The notes: a model not told the origin generated them from the sequence alone. Shown: positions 25,643 to 34,048, counted from the first letter of the stretch. The stretch is DNA of 64,000 bases from Curvibacter soli (GCF_029211125.1 NZ_JARGEN010000071.1:51444-115443), one strand, 5' to 3'. Program-made: numbers and translations.

Positions 25643-25888
25643 TCAGCCGAACTTGGCCAGCAGGGTCGCCACGCGGTCGCCGCCCACGTCGCCGCGCTCG
25701 ATCATGCAGCCGACCATGGCGAAGAAGGATTTGTCGAGCGCCTTGCGCGCGGCGGCAAGCTGCTGGGCGATCTTCTCGCATTCGGCTTCTTCCTCCAGCA
25801 GCCGCTGCACGCCGCGCAACTGGCCTTCGATGCGCGCCAGGCGGGCCTTGAGGGATTTCTTCATCGCGGGGTCTGCAATTTTTGCCAT
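25643..25888 (-). CDS. CsoR/FrmR-family repressor, probable persulfide sensor
   Basis: An 81-residue all-helical DUF156 repressor: KKSLKARLARIEGQLRGVQRL (helix 1), then EECEKIAQQLAAARKALDKSF. Two cysteines are present, Cys37 and Cys61. Copper-type CsoR uses Cys-His-Cys with spacings of 25 and 29 from the first Cys. Here the second Cys is at +24 and neither later ligand is present, so copper sensing is unlikely. A thiol/persulfide switch, as in CstR-like members, fits the adjoining persulfide dioxygenase. The start at 25888 is set by the MAKIADP N-terminus and by an adjacent AGGAAC Shine-Dalgarno, itself the last of five tandem copies. Confidence 0.85.
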   Translation of the reverse strand: MAKIADPAMKKSLKARLARIEGQLRGVQRLLEEEAECEKIAQQLAAARKALDKSFFAMVGCMIERGDVGGDRVATLLAKFG

Positions 25889-25892
25889 GTGT

Positions 25893-25922
25893 GTTCCTGT
25901 TCCTGTTCCTGTTCCTGTTCCT
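25893..25922 (-). repeat. Five tandem AGGAAC hexamers carrying repeated Shine-Dalgarno motifs
   Basis: On the coding (minus) strand AGGAAC is repeated five times without interruption, the last copy 4 nt before the ATG at 25888. Each unit holds an AGGA Shine-Dalgarno core, so five potential ribosome-binding sites stand in a row. Hexamer tracts can gain or lose units by replication slippage. Confidence 0.9.
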
Positions 25923-25944
25923 TGCCTGCGCTTGATTCGTGGGC

Positions 25945-25982
25945 TTTCCACAACTATACCCTATAGGGTATATTGGCATCAA
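25945..25982. promoter_or_regulatory. Back-to-back promoters of the repressor and transporter genes
   Basis: Plus strand: TTTCCA (25945-25950), 18 bp, then TATATT (25969-25974), towards the YeeE/YedE genes. Minus strand: TTGATG (25977-25982), 18 bp, then TATAGT (25953-25958), towards the CsoR-family gene. The two core promoters overlap almost completely and enclose the palindrome at 25955-25972. Hexamers were assigned by eye. Confidence 0.55.
25955..25972. promoter_or_regulatory. 18-bp perfect palindromic operator
   Basis: TATACCCTATAGGGTATA is a perfect dyad at the midpoint of the divergent promoters. CsoR-family operators are typically AT-flanked dyads with C and G tracts (of the form TACCC..GGGTA). 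The sequence therefore fits binding by the adjacent repressor, which would silence both directions and itself. Confidence 0.8.
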
Positions 25983-26008
25983 CTCCCCATCGATGCAAAG
26001 GACTGGCG

Positions 26009-26419
26009 ATGTTTTCGTCCCATCTGTTTTCCCTTCTCGGCGGCGTGCTCATCGGGCTGGCGGCATGGCTGCTGCTGGCCGCGCTGGGGCGCGTGGCGGG
26101 CATCAGCGGCATTGCCGCGGACGCGCTGCTGCCCGGCGCGGCGGAGCGCGCGTGGCGCTGGGCCTTCCTGGCCGGACTGGTGGCCGCGGGCACGCTGGCC
26201 GCGCCGTGGCTGGGTGTGCCGGCACCCACGCCGCAACCCGTGCTGCGGCTCGTGGCCGCGGGGCTGCTGGTGGGCTTCGGCACGGTGCTGGGCTCGGGCT
26301 GCACCAGCGGGCACGGCGTGTGCGGGCTGGGGCGGCGATCGCCGCGCTCGCTGGCGGCCACGGCGGTGTTCATGGCGGCGGGGATTGCCACGGTGTTCGT
26401 GGCGCGGAGCCTGGCATGA
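26009..26419 (+). CDS. YeeE/YedE-type half-transporter, first subunit
   Basis: A 136-residue membrane protein with about four hydrophobic helices. It holds the diagnostic YeeE/YedE motif [23 protein letters not shown], whose cysteines line the sulfur-compound path in thiosulfate-type transporters of this family. The protein is about half the size of a full YeeE; the other half is the next gene. AAAGGA lies 7 nt upstream of the ATG. Divergent from the CsoR-family repressor across a shared operator, so it is likely induced by sulfide or persulfide. The direction of transport cannot be read from the sequence. Confidence 0.88.
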   Translation: MFSSHLFSLLGGVLIGLAAWLLLAALGRVAGISGIAADALLPGAAERAWRWAFLAGLVAAGTLAAPWLGVPAPTPQPVLRLVAAGLLVGFGTVLGSGCTSGHGVCGLGRRSPRSLAATAVFMAAGIATVFVARSLA

Positions 26420-26898
26420 CGCCGCGCCTGCAGCGCCTGCTGGCGCCGCTGGCCGCGCTGGCGGCGGGCGCGCTGTTCGGGCTGGGGCTGGTGCTGGGGG
26501 GCATGACGCAGCCGGCCAAGGTGCGGGGCTTCCTGGACATCGCGGGCATTGCCGACGGCACCTGGGATGCGAGCCTGGCGTTCGTGATGGCGGGCGCGGT
26601 GGCGGTGGCGCTGGCGGCGTTCGCGCTGACGCCGCCCACTGCGGCGCACCCCGCGCGGCGGCCCTGGCTGGCGGAGCGGTTCGCGCTGCCCACGCGCCGC
26701 GACATCGACGCTCCGCTGCTCGTGGGCGCCGCCATCTTCGGCGTGGGCTGGGGGCTGGCGGGCTACTGCCCGGGGCCGGTGCTCGCGTCGCTGTGGTCGG
26801 GGCGCTGGGATGCGCCACTGTTCGCCGCCGCCATGCTCGCGGGCATGGCACTGGCGCGCGGCTGGCTGCGCTGGCGCGCAGGCTCACGCGGCGGCTGA
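26416..26898 (+). CDS. YeeE/YedE-type half-transporter, second subunit
   Basis: A 160-residue membrane protein, the partner half of the preceding gene, joined by an ATGA overlap. It has helices at [20 protein letters not shown] and [16 protein letters not shown] and ends with the second family motif [21 protein letters not shown], with its conserved Cys. This two-gene split arrangement (PmpA/PmpB-like) is common in proteobacterial sulfur-handling operons and is not a frameshift: each half has proper ends and the stop/start overlap is clean. Confidence 0.87.
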   Translation: MTPRLQRLLAPLAALAAGALFGLGLVLGGMTQPAKVRGFLDIAGIADGTWDASLAFVMAGAVAVALAAFALTPPTAAHPARRPWLAERFALPTRRDIDAPLLVGAAIFGVGWGLAGYCPGPVLASLWSGRWDAPLFAAAMLAGMALARGWLRWRAGSRGG

Positions 26899-26902
26899 AA
26901 AC

Positions 26903-27829
26903 TCAGCCCCAGCGCGGCACCGCGTCATCGCGCAACCGGCTGCGCAGCGCGGCGTGGTCGGGCACCACTGTGGCTACCACGTCCCAGAAGCGCGGGCTGT
27001 GGTCCATCACGCGCAGGTGGGCCAGTTCGTGCGCGACCACGTAGTCGATGACCGCCGGCGCGAAGTGGATCAGGCGCCAGTTGAGCCGGATGCTGCCGTC
27101 GGCGCGCGCGCTGCCCCAGCGGGTCTGCGCGTTGCTCAAGGCCAGCTTGCGCCAGTGCACGCCGAGCAGCGGCGCGAAGTGGTCCAGCCGCTCGGCGAAC
27201 AGCGCGCGCGCCTCGCGCATCAGCCAGGCCTGCGCCGCGTCGCGGATCTGCGCCGCGCCGGCCGTGCGCGGCAGCGGCAGGCACAGCAGCGCTGCGGCGC
27301 CTTCGGCCTGCGGCGGCAGGCGCCCGGCGCGCGCGCCGGCGGGGTCGAGCCGCAGGCGCAGCGGCGCGCCCAGGTAGGGCAGCTCGCAGCCGTCGGCCCA
27401 GGCGATGCGCGCGGCGGCCAGCCGTTCGGCGCGCTCGCGCGCCTCGCCGAGCTTGCGCACGATCCAGCCGGATTTCTCGCACAGGGCCGCGTCCACCTCG
27501 CCCAGCGGCACCCAGCGCGGGGCGCTGACGACCAGCCCCTCGGGCCCGACGGTGAAGCCGATGGTGCGTCGCCGCCCACGGCGCAGCAGGTAGGCGACGA
27601 CCGCGTCGCCCAGGCGGGCCTGGCGGTTGGCCTGCGGGTGCGCGAACACGGCGGGGTGCAGCACCCGGGCCAGGGGTTCGGCGGGCGGTGCTGGTGGAGC
27701 CGCCCGCGGCGGCGCGGTTGCCGGGGCGGGCAGCGGGGCCGGAGGCGGCGCGGGCAAGGCCGTGGGCGGCGCAGGCGCCGCGTCGAACAGGTCGAGCGTG
27801 AGCTGCACCAGCCGCCGCATCATGCCCAT
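26903..27829 (-). CDS. YgjP-like zinc metallopeptidase (DUF45)
   Basis: A 308-residue protein. It has an N-terminal Pro/Ala-rich stretch (about 18-45), then a basic beta region, and a C-terminal metallopeptidase domain with HELAHLRVMDHSPRFW, i.e. the HExxH zinc motif followed by a third His. This matches the YgjP/WLM-like DUF45 family. Its cellular substrate is unknown. The family has been placed near SprT/Wss1-like proteases, and no biochemical role is claimed. The stop is only a few bases from that of the convergent transporter gene. Confidence 0.82.
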   Translation of the reverse strand: MGMMRRLVQLTLDLFDAAPAPPTALPAPPPAPLPAPATAPPRAAPPAPPAEPLARVLHPAVFAHPQANRQARLGDAVVAYLLRRGRRRTIGFTVGPEGLVVSAPRWVPLGEVDAALCEKSGWIVRKLGEARERAERLAAARIAWADGCELPYLGAPLRLRLDPAGARAGRLPPQAEGAAALLCLPLPRTAGAAQIRDAAQAWLMREARALFAERLDHFAPLLGVHWRKLALSNAQTRWGSARADGSIRLNWRLIHFAPAVIDYVVAHELAHLRVMDHSPRFWDVVATVVPDHAALRSRLRDDAVPRWG

Positions 27830-27853
27830 GCCCTCCCGGCGGCGCGAGGCCGC

Positions 27854-28615
27854 TCAGGCCGCCTTCCGCGGGGCGTCCGTGGCGGCGTAGGCATCGGGGT
27901 CGAGCCGGCGCATCTCGGCCTCGATCCAGGCCTGCACCTCGCGCATCAGCTCGTCGGGCGCGCGGCCCGCGCTGGGGATCTGCGGGCCGATGGAGATATC
28001 GACGACGCCGGGCCGCTTGACGAACGCCTTGCGCGGCCAGCATTTGGCCGAGGTGACGGCGACGGGGATCACTGGCACGCCGGTTTCCACCGCCAGCCGG
28101 GTGCCGCCGGCCTTGTAGTGGCCGGCCTGGCCGCGCGGGATGCGGGTGCCCTCGGGGAACATGATGATCCAGGTGCCCTGCTCCAGCAGCCGACGGCCCT
28201 GGTGCACCACCTTGTTGAAGGCCGCGGCGCGGCGGCTGCGGTCGATGTGGATCATGTCCATGCGCGCCATGGCCCAGCCGAAGAAGGGCACGTAGAGCAG
28301 CTCCTTCTTGAACACGAAGGCCAGCGGGTGCGGCATGATGGCCGGCATCACGAAGGTCTCCCAGGTGGACTGGTGCTTGACCAGCAGCACCGCCGGGTCG
28401 CGCGCGCCCTGGGGCAGGTTCTCCCAGCCGATGATGCGGTTCTGGATGCCCAGGATGGCCGTGCCCGAGCGCACCGCCAGACGCAGCCAGCCGGCGCAGA
28501 TCCAGTACATGCGCGTGCGGCTGACGAACAGCGATGCCAGCAGCGCGAAGAGGGCCCAGGGCACCACGGTCACCGCCATCAGGAGCATGTGCGCGAGGGA
28601 TCGGATGAAGGCCAT
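27854..28615 (-). CDS. plsC: 1-acyl-sn-glycerol-3-phosphate acyltransferase
   Basis: A 253-residue membrane-bound acyltransferase that makes phosphatidic acid. It has an N-terminal membrane helix (LLMAVTVVPWALFALLASLF). The acyltransferase motif I is HQSTWE (an H-x4-E variant of the usual H-x4-D), motif III is FPEGTR, and VPVIPVAV is motif IV. The Glu for Asp substitution retains an acidic partner for the catalytic His. The gene lies downstream of gmhB and upstream of the YgjP-like gene in the same direction, a common beta-proteobacterial order ahead of glyQS. It has no clear Shine-Dalgarno, and a dispersed repeat fills the spacer upstream. Confidence 0.9.
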   Translation of the reverse strand: MAFIRSLAHMLLMAVTVVPWALFALLASLFVSRTRMYWICAGWLRLAVRSGTAILGIQNRIIGWENLPQGARDPAVLLVKHQSTWETFVMPAIMPHPLAFVFKKELLYVPFFGWAMARMDMIHIDRSRRAAAFNKVVHQGRRLLEQGTWIIMFPEGTRIPRGQAGHYKAGGTRLAVETGVPVIPVAVTSAKCWPRKAFVKRPGVVDISIGPQIPSAGRAPDELMREVQAWIEAEMRRLDPDAYAATDAPRKAA

Positions 28616-28627
28616 TTTTTATAAGGG

Positions 28628-28682
28628 TTTTTGGGCTCCAGCGCAGGTAGATCCTGCGGCTGCAGCTATTGTTTCAGGAGCA
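28628..28682 (+). repeat. Dispersed ~60-nt repeat, copy B
   Basis: TTTTTGGGCTCCAGCGC, a central inverted block (GCAGG ... CCTGC) and GGCTGCAGCTATTGTTTC AGGAGC follow the same block order as copy A. It fills the spacer between gmhB and plsC, where it would be transcribed as a hairpin within their shared message. Confidence 0.6.
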
Positions 28683-28695
28683 TCTATGCGTGCCG

Positions 28696-29265
28696 TCAGG
28701 CGGCGGTGCCCGTCTTGGCTGCGGCCTGCGCGTCGCGCGCGATGAGGTAGTCGGCAAACGCGGCCAGGCTGTCGTGCACCTGCGTGCCGGCGGGTAGCGA
28801 TTCGCGCGGCTGCTGGGCGCCGCGGCCCGTGAGCAGCAGGTGCGGCTCGCAGCCCGCGGCCACGCCGGCCTGCAGGTCGCGCAGGTTGTCGCCCGCTGCG
28901 GGCACGCCGGCCAGCGGCACGCCGTAGCGCTCGCCGATCTGCAGGAACAGGCCCGGCTGCGGCTTGCGGCAGGTGCAGGACTCTTCGGGCCCGTGCGGGC
29001 AGTAGAAGATGGCGTCCACGCGCCCGCCCGCGGCGCCGAGCTGCTTGTGCATCTTGGCGTGCATGGCGTTGAGCGCCGCCACGTCGAACAGCCCGCGCCC
29101 CAGGCCCGCCTGGTTGGACGCCACCACCACCGTGTAGCCGGCCTGGTTGAGCCGCGCGATGGCTTCGAGCGCGCCCTGCTCGGCCTGCCATTCCTCGGCG
29201 CAGGTGACGTAGTCTTCCTGGCTGGAGTTGATGCTGCCGTCGCGGTCGAGGATGATGAGCTTCAT
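28696..29265 (-). CDS. gmhB: D-glycero-beta-D-manno-heptose 1,7-bisphosphate 7-phosphatase
   Basis: A 189-residue HAD phosphatase in ADP-heptose synthesis for the LPS core. The catalytic motif I is LDRDGSIN (nucleophile Asp and acid/base Asp). The structural zinc site is formed by CPHGPEESCTC, as in GmhB, and motif III/IV lies near GDNLRDLQAG. It starts 24 bp after the glyS stop, in the same direction, so it may be read from the glyS transcript. Length is typical. Confidence 0.93.
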   Translation of the reverse strand: MKLIILDRDGSINSSQEDYVTCAEEWQAEQGALEAIARLNQAGYTVVVASNQAGLGRGLFDVAALNAMHAKMHKQLGAAGGRVDAIFYCPHGPEESCTCRKPQPGLFLQIGERYGVPLAGVPAAGDNLRDLQAGVAAGCEPHLLLTGRGAQQPRESLPAGTQVHDSLAAFADYLIARDAQAAAKTGTAA

Positions 29266-29289
29266 GGTGTACCCCGTGTGATGAATGGC

Positions 29290-31437
29290 TCAGGCGGCCA
29301 GGCGAGACAGGTCTGCGACGCGGTTCATGGCGTCGTGCAGCGTCTTCAGCAGGCCCTGGCGGTTCAGGCGCAGGTCGGCCTGTTCCACATTGACCATGAC
29401 GGCGTCGAAGAACGCATCGACCGGCGCGCGCAGCGCGGCCAGCGTCCGCAGCGCGGCGGTGTAGTCGCCGGCCTCGAACTGCGCCAGCGCCGGCGGCGCC
29501 GTGGCCCGCAGCGCGGCGTACAGGGCTTTTTCGGCGGGCTCGTGCAGCAGCACTTCGCTCACGTGCGCGTCCACGTCGCCGGCTTTTTTCAGAATGTTGG
29601 CCACGCGCTTGTTGGCCGCCACCAGCGCCGCGGCCTCGGGCAGCGCGGCGAAGGCGCGCACCGCGGCGAGCCTGCGCGCCACGTCGGCCAGGCGCTGCGG
29701 GCGCAGGGCCAGCACGGCATCGACCTCCTGCGCGCTGTAGCCCTGCTCGCGCAGGGTGCCGGCGAAGCGGTCGTAGATGAAGTCGCAGAGCTGCGCGCAG
29801 GCGTCATGCACCTTGTCGCCAAACACGGCGTTGGCGTCGTGCAGCAGCGCATCGAGGTCCAGCGGAAGTTCGCGCTCGACCAGCATGCGCAGCACGCCCA
29901 GCGCATGGCGGCGCAGGGCGAACGGGTCCTTGTCGCCCGTGGGCAGGTTGCCGATGCCGAACATGCCCACCAGGGTTTCGAGCTTGTCGGCCAGCGCCAC
30001 CGCCACGCCGACCGGGCCGCGCGGCAGGTCGTCGCCGGCGAAGCGGGGCCTGTAGTGGTCTTCTATCGCGTCGGCCACGGGGCCGGGCAGGCCGTCGGCC
30101 AGCGCGTAGTAGCGGCCCATGGTGCCCTGCAGCTCGGGAAACTCGCCCACCATGTCGGTCAGCAGATCGGCCTTGGCCAGGCGCGCGGCCTGGTCCACCT
30201 GGGCCGCGAAGGCGGCGTCGCCGCCCAACTGGCGCGCGATGGCCGCGGCGATGGCGCGCACGCGCTCCACGCGCTCGCCCTGGCTGCCGAGCCTGTTGTG
30301 GTAGACCACCTTGGCCAGGCCCGGCACGCGGCTTTCCAGCGGCTTCCTGCGGTCCTGGTCGAAGAAGAACTTGGCATCGGCCAGGCGCGGGCGCACCACG
30401 CGCTCGTTGCCGCCGATGACGGCGCTGGCGTCCGCCGGGCGGATGTTGCTGACCACGAGGAACTTGTTGGTCAGCTTGTCCTGCGCGTCGAGCAGCGGGA
30501 AGTACTTCTGGTTGGCCTTCATGGTGAGGATCAGGCACTCCTGCGGCACGGCGAGGAATTCCCTCTCGAATTCGCACACCAGCACGTTGGGGCGCTCGAC
30601 CAGGGCAGTCACCTCGTCGAGCAGGGCGTCGTCGTCGATGGGCCGTAGCGCGCCGCGCGACTCCCCATCCTCGCCGCCGCCCACCCGGGCCGCCGCCGCG
30701 GCCAACTGGCGCGCGATCTCGTCCTTGCGCGCGGCGAAGCTGGCGATCACCGCGCCATCGAGCTCCAGCGCCGCGGCGTAGCCGTCGGCATCGGCCAGCA
30801 CCAAGGGCTCCTGCGCGGCCTCGAAGCGGTGGCCGTGGCTCACGCGGCCCGCGTGCAGGCCCAGCGCATGCACGGGCACCACCTGCTCGCCCCACAGCGC
30901 CACCAGGCCGTGCGCGGGGCGCACGAAGCGCACGCTGCTCCAGCCGGGCAGTTCGCAGTCGCTTTCGAGCTGGTAGGTCATGACCTTGGGGATGGGCAGC
31001 TTGGCGATGGCCTCGTCGAGCGCCTTCTGCAGCCCGTCGGCCAGGATGGTGCCGGGGGCCACGCTGTCGTGGAGCAGCAGTTCGGCCTTGCCGTCGGGCA
31101 CGCGCTGGAGGCGCGGCAACACCGATTCGTCCAAGCCCAGCGCGGCCAGCTTCTTGCGCAGCGCGGGCGTGGGCTGGCCCTGCGCGTCCAGGCCCACGGC
31201 CACGGGCATGAGCTTGTGCTGCACGGCGCGGTCGGGCGCGCGCTCCAGCACGCCGCGCGCCAGCACGGCCAGGCGGCGCGGCGTGGCGAAGGGCGTGAAG
31301 CCGGCATCGGGCACGGTCAGGCCCTGGGCGGCAAGCTGCTCGAACAGCACGCCGGCGAAGGCTTCGCCGAGTTTCTTCAGCGCCTTGGGCGGGAGTTCTT
31401 CGACGAAGAGTTCTACGAGGAGGGTTTTGGCGGTCAT
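29290..31437 (-). CDS. glyS: Glycyl-tRNA synthetase beta subunit
   Basis: A 715-residue beta subunit of the bacterial alpha2beta2 glycyl-tRNA synthetase, with the family N-terminus TLLVELFVEELPPKALKKL, a B3/B4-like and HD-like central part and the C-terminal tRNA-anticodon region. The start at 31437 is preferred over 31443 because its ATG overlaps the stop of the upstream PIN-toxin gene as ATGA. It is normally directly after glyQ; here a toxin-antitoxin pair lies between them, so glyS translation is coupled to the toxin gene. Confidence 0.95.
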   Translation of the reverse strand: MTAKTLLVELFVEELPPKALKKLGEAFAGVLFEQLAAQGLTVPDAGFTPFATPRRLAVLARGVLERAPDRAVQHKLMPVAVGLDAQGQPTPALRKKLAALGLDESVLPRLQRVPDGKAELLLHDSVAPGTILADGLQKALDEAIAKLPIPKVMTYQLESDCELPGWSSVRFVRPAHGLVALWGEQVVPVHALGLHAGRVSHGHRFEAAQEPLVLADADGYAAALELDGAVIASFAARKDEIARQLAAAAARVGGGEDGESRGALRPIDDDALLDEVTALVERPNVLVCEFEREFLAVPQECLILTMKANQKYFPLLDAQDKLTNKFLVVSNIRPADASAVIGGNERVVRPRLADAKFFFDQDRRKPLESRVPGLAKVVYHNRLGSQGERVERVRAIAAAIARQLGGDAAFAAQVDQAARLAKADLLTDMVGEFPELQGTMGRYYALADGLPGPVADAIEDHYRPRFAGDDLPRGPVGVAVALADKLETLVGMFGIGNLPTGDKDPFALRRHALGVLRMLVERELPLDLDALLHDANAVFGDKVHDACAQLCDFIYDRFAGTLREQGYSAQEVDAVLALRPQRLADVARRLAAVRAFAALPEAAALVAANKRVANILKKAGDVDAHVSEVLLHEPAEKALYAALRATAPPALAQFEAGDYTAALRTLAALRAPVDAFFDAVMVNVEQADLRLNRQGLLKTLHDAMNRVADLSRLAA

Positions 31438-31877
31438 ATCCATTCAATCAGTTTCAGGCCCAGGCGCTCGGCGCTGGCCTGCATGTGCGCGTCCAGCGTG
31501 GCCAGCGCCGTGCAACCGTGCCGCTGGGCAATGGCCAGGTGCAGTGCGTCGCCGCCGCGCAGGTTGCTGGCCGCGTCGGTGCAGTGGGCGGCGGCCTCGT
31601 GGTAATCCTGCTCCAGCACGTTGAGCCGCGTGACCATGTCCAGCAGTTCCGCAAAGCGTTCGCGCGCGGCCTGCGCCTGCTTGCGCGTAAACGCCTTGCG
31701 CCGCAACAGGATGCCCAGCGCGCTGGCGAATTCGGTCTGCGTCCACCACGAAGTACCGGCCTGCGACAGATCGGTCTGGCCCAGCCAGGCCACCGCGCGT
31801 TCGCTGCCCGGCCCGTTGAAGCAGTAGGCGCACCAGACGCTGGTGTCCACATAGGTGGCTTCGGATGGACGGCGCAT
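31434..31877 (-). CDS. PIN-domain ribonuclease toxin (VapC-like) inside the glyQ-glyS interval
   Basis: A 147-residue PIN-domain protein. The acidic metal-binding set is present: Asp11 (YVDTSVW), Glu49 (QTEFASALG), Asp110 (GGDALHLA) and Asp129 (TLDAHM). VapC toxins cleave specific tRNAs or rRNA in a Mg-dependent manner. It begins 2 bp after the antitoxin stop and its own stop overlaps the glyS start (ATGA). The target is unknown. Its position within the glycyl-tRNA synthetase operon is unusual. Confidence 0.88.
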   Translation of the reverse strand: MRRPSEATYVDTSVWCAYCFNGPGSERAVAWLGQTDLSQAGTSWWTQTEFASALGILLRRKAFTRKQAQAARERFAELLDMVTRLNVLEQDYHEAAAHCTDAASNLRGGDALHLAIAQRHGCTALATLDAHMQASAERLGLKLIEWI

Positions 31878-31879
31878 GG

Positions 31880-32173
31880 TCAGTAGCGTGCGCCGTCGCG
31901 CAGTTCGCGCAGCACGGACTCGGTGCGCGGCATGGCCGCCAGATGCTTTTGCGCCCGCGCCAGCCATTCGGCCTGGCTCAGCGGCTTGCGGGCGGGTGCG
32001 GCCGACAGGCGCAGGCTGTTGTCCTTCTGCCGCTGCACGTGCAGGGTGCTGCCTTCGGCAATGCCCAGCTCGCGCGCCAGATCGGCTGGCAGGCGCACGG
32101 CCAGGCTGTTGCCCCAGCGGCCGACGTTGAGGTCGATGGCATCGATGGCGGTAGCCGGGTCGCGTGCGCCCAT
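31880..32173 (-). CDS. AbrB/MazE-type antitoxin (VapB-like)
   Basis: A 97-residue antitoxin. The N-terminal swapped-hairpin DNA-binding domain is clear (LNVGRWGNSLAVRLPADLAR, ELGIAEGSTLHVQ). The C-terminal tail (SQAEWLARAQKHLAAMP to VLRELRDGARY) would wrap the toxin. AAGGAA lies 7 nt upstream of the ATG. An inverted repeat at 32190-32209, between a -10-like TAGAAT and the start codon, is a probable autoregulatory operator. It is located 70 bp after the glyQ stop. Confidence 0.87.
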   Translation of the reverse strand: MGARDPATAIDAIDLNVGRWGNSLAVRLPADLARELGIAEGSTLHVQRQKDNSLRLSAAPARKPLSQAEWLARAQKHLAAMPRTESVLRELRDGARY

Positions 32174-32189
32174 GAAATGTTCCTTGCAT

Positions 32190-32209
32190 TGTAGAGCCGT
32201 GTTTCTACA
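32190..32209. promoter_or_regulatory. Inverted-repeat operator of the first toxin-antitoxin module
   Basis: TGTAGA (32190-32195) and TCTACA (32204-32209) form a dyad with an 8-bp spacer. It lies just downstream of a -10-like TAGAAT on the minus strand (32209-32214) and 16 nt before the antitoxin start, the usual place for AbrB-type antitoxin autoregulation. Confidence 0.55.
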
Positions 32210-32243
32210 TTCTACCCTGCCGGCCCGCTGCGGCGCCGGGTGC

Positions 32244-33167
<924 letters not shown>

Positions 33168-33295
33168 GCGGTTTTCTTGGCGCGGGGAGTCCGTGCGGAG
33201 TGGATGCGTGGCATGCGCGCACCAGGAGCCGGCGCGCGCAAACGCTCGATTTTACGGGCCCGCGATCCCTGGCGGCCTGAGCCTGTCGGCGCGGC

Positions 33296-33328
33296 AATCG
33301 GTAGAATGCCGAAATCGGTACCGTTTTC
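33296..33328. promoter_or_regulatory. Operator/promoter region of the second toxin-antitoxin module
   Basis: AATCGGTA occurs at 33296-33303 and again at 33313-33320, flanking a -10-like TAGAAT (33302-33307). The second copy is centred on a near-perfect 18-bp dyad (GAAA.CGGTACCG.TTTC, 33311-33328). Both lie just before the antitoxin start at 33339. Confidence 0.5.
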
Positions 33329-33338
33329 AGGGCTTTCC

Positions 33339-33629
33339 ATGAATACCATCACCATTGCCGACATCAAGCGCAGCGGCATGCATGCCATTGATACGGCACT
33401 GCAGCATGGGCCCGTGCATCTGATGAAGCGCAACCGCCGCGCCGCCGTCGTGCTGTCGGAAGCCCAGTACGCGCAATTGCTGGCGCAGGCCGCCGCCCAC
33501 CCGTCCATGGCGGTCACGGCGGATGCCGCACTGGCGTTGTTCCTGGCCGACCAGCCTGCCGGCACGCTCGACGTTCCGGCGCTCGCCGCCCGGCTCGACG
33601 ACGCCCATGGCGCCTGGGGCGCGCGGTGA
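33339..33629 (+). CDS. Phd/YefM-type antitoxin
   Basis: A 96-residue antitoxin with the Phd/YefM N-terminal fold (MNTITIADIKRSGMHAIDTAL, then VHLMKRNRRAAVVLSEAQYAQLL) that binds the operator. The C-terminal tail is Ala-rich and neutralises the toxin. The stop overlaps the GTG start of the PIN toxin (GTGA). It is unrelated in fold to the AbrB-type antitoxin 1.2 kb away, so the two modules are separate acquisitions. Confidence 0.85.
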   Translation: MNTITIADIKRSGMHAIDTALQHGPVHLMKRNRRAAVVLSEAQYAQLLAQAAAHPSMAVTADAALALFLADQPAGTLDVPALAARLDDAHGAWGAR

Positions 33630-34048
33630 TCCTGCTGCTGGACAGCAGCACACTGATCTACCGTTTCGAGGGCACGCCCGCCATCCAGGCAGCCGCTGCC
33701 GCCCACATCGCGGAACTGGCACAGGGCGCGCCGTCCGCCACGCTCGCCGTGTCGCGGCTGAGCCTGCTGGAATGCAGGGTGAAGCCGCTGCGCGAGGGCG
33801 ATGGCGGTCTGCTGGCGCGCTACGATGCTTGGTTCGCCACGGTTTCGCGCATCGTGGAGCTCGATGCCGCCGTCGTGGGCGCGGCCACGCTGCTGCGCGC
33901 CCGGCATGGCCTCAAGACCCCCGATGCGCTGGTGGCTGCCTGCGCGCTGTCGCTGCCCAGCCCGCGGGTGCTGGTGTCAGGCGATGCGGGCTTTCAGCGC
34001 GTGCCAGGCTTGCAGGCCTCCTGCATCACGCTGCCCACGGGCGCCTGA
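33626..34048 (+). CDS. PIN-domain ribonuclease toxin (VapC-like), second module
   Basis: A 140-residue PIN-domain toxin with Asp6 (LLLDSST), Glu49 (SLLECR), Asp100 (KTPDALVAA) and Asp120 (VSGDAGF), the expected acidic site. It starts with GTG overlapping the antitoxin stop. Its last 23 bp overlap the end of the convergent lnt gene, so transcription of one reads antisense into the tail of the other. Confidence 0.87.
   Translation: MILLLDSSTLIYRFEGTPAIQAAAAAHIAELAQGAPSATLAVSRLSLLECRVKPLREGDGGLLARYDAWFATVSRIVELDAAVVGAATLLRARHGLKTPDALVAACALSLPSPRVLVSGDAGFQRVPGLQASCITLPTGA

Noticed and set aside
25893..25922. A CRISPR or Gly-Thr coding repeat
   Set aside because: The hexamers are contiguous without spacers and lie just before the repressor's start codon; the Gly-Thr reading would need a start inside the operator.
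26009..26898. A frameshifted YeeE/YedE gene
   Set aside because: The two halves have clean ATGA overlap and complete ends, and split half-transporters are a known arrangement.
24534..27044. An 836-codon plus-strand frame opposite the dioxygenase-rhodanese gene and across the transporter genes
   Set aside because: It is antisense or out of frame to genes with clear motifs. Long frames are common by chance at this GC content.
27854..28615. Inactive PlsC because the H-x4-D motif is H-x4-E
   Set aside because: The acidic partner is conserved in nature, FPEGTR is intact and, as far as I recall, this variant occurs in beta-proteobacterial homologues.
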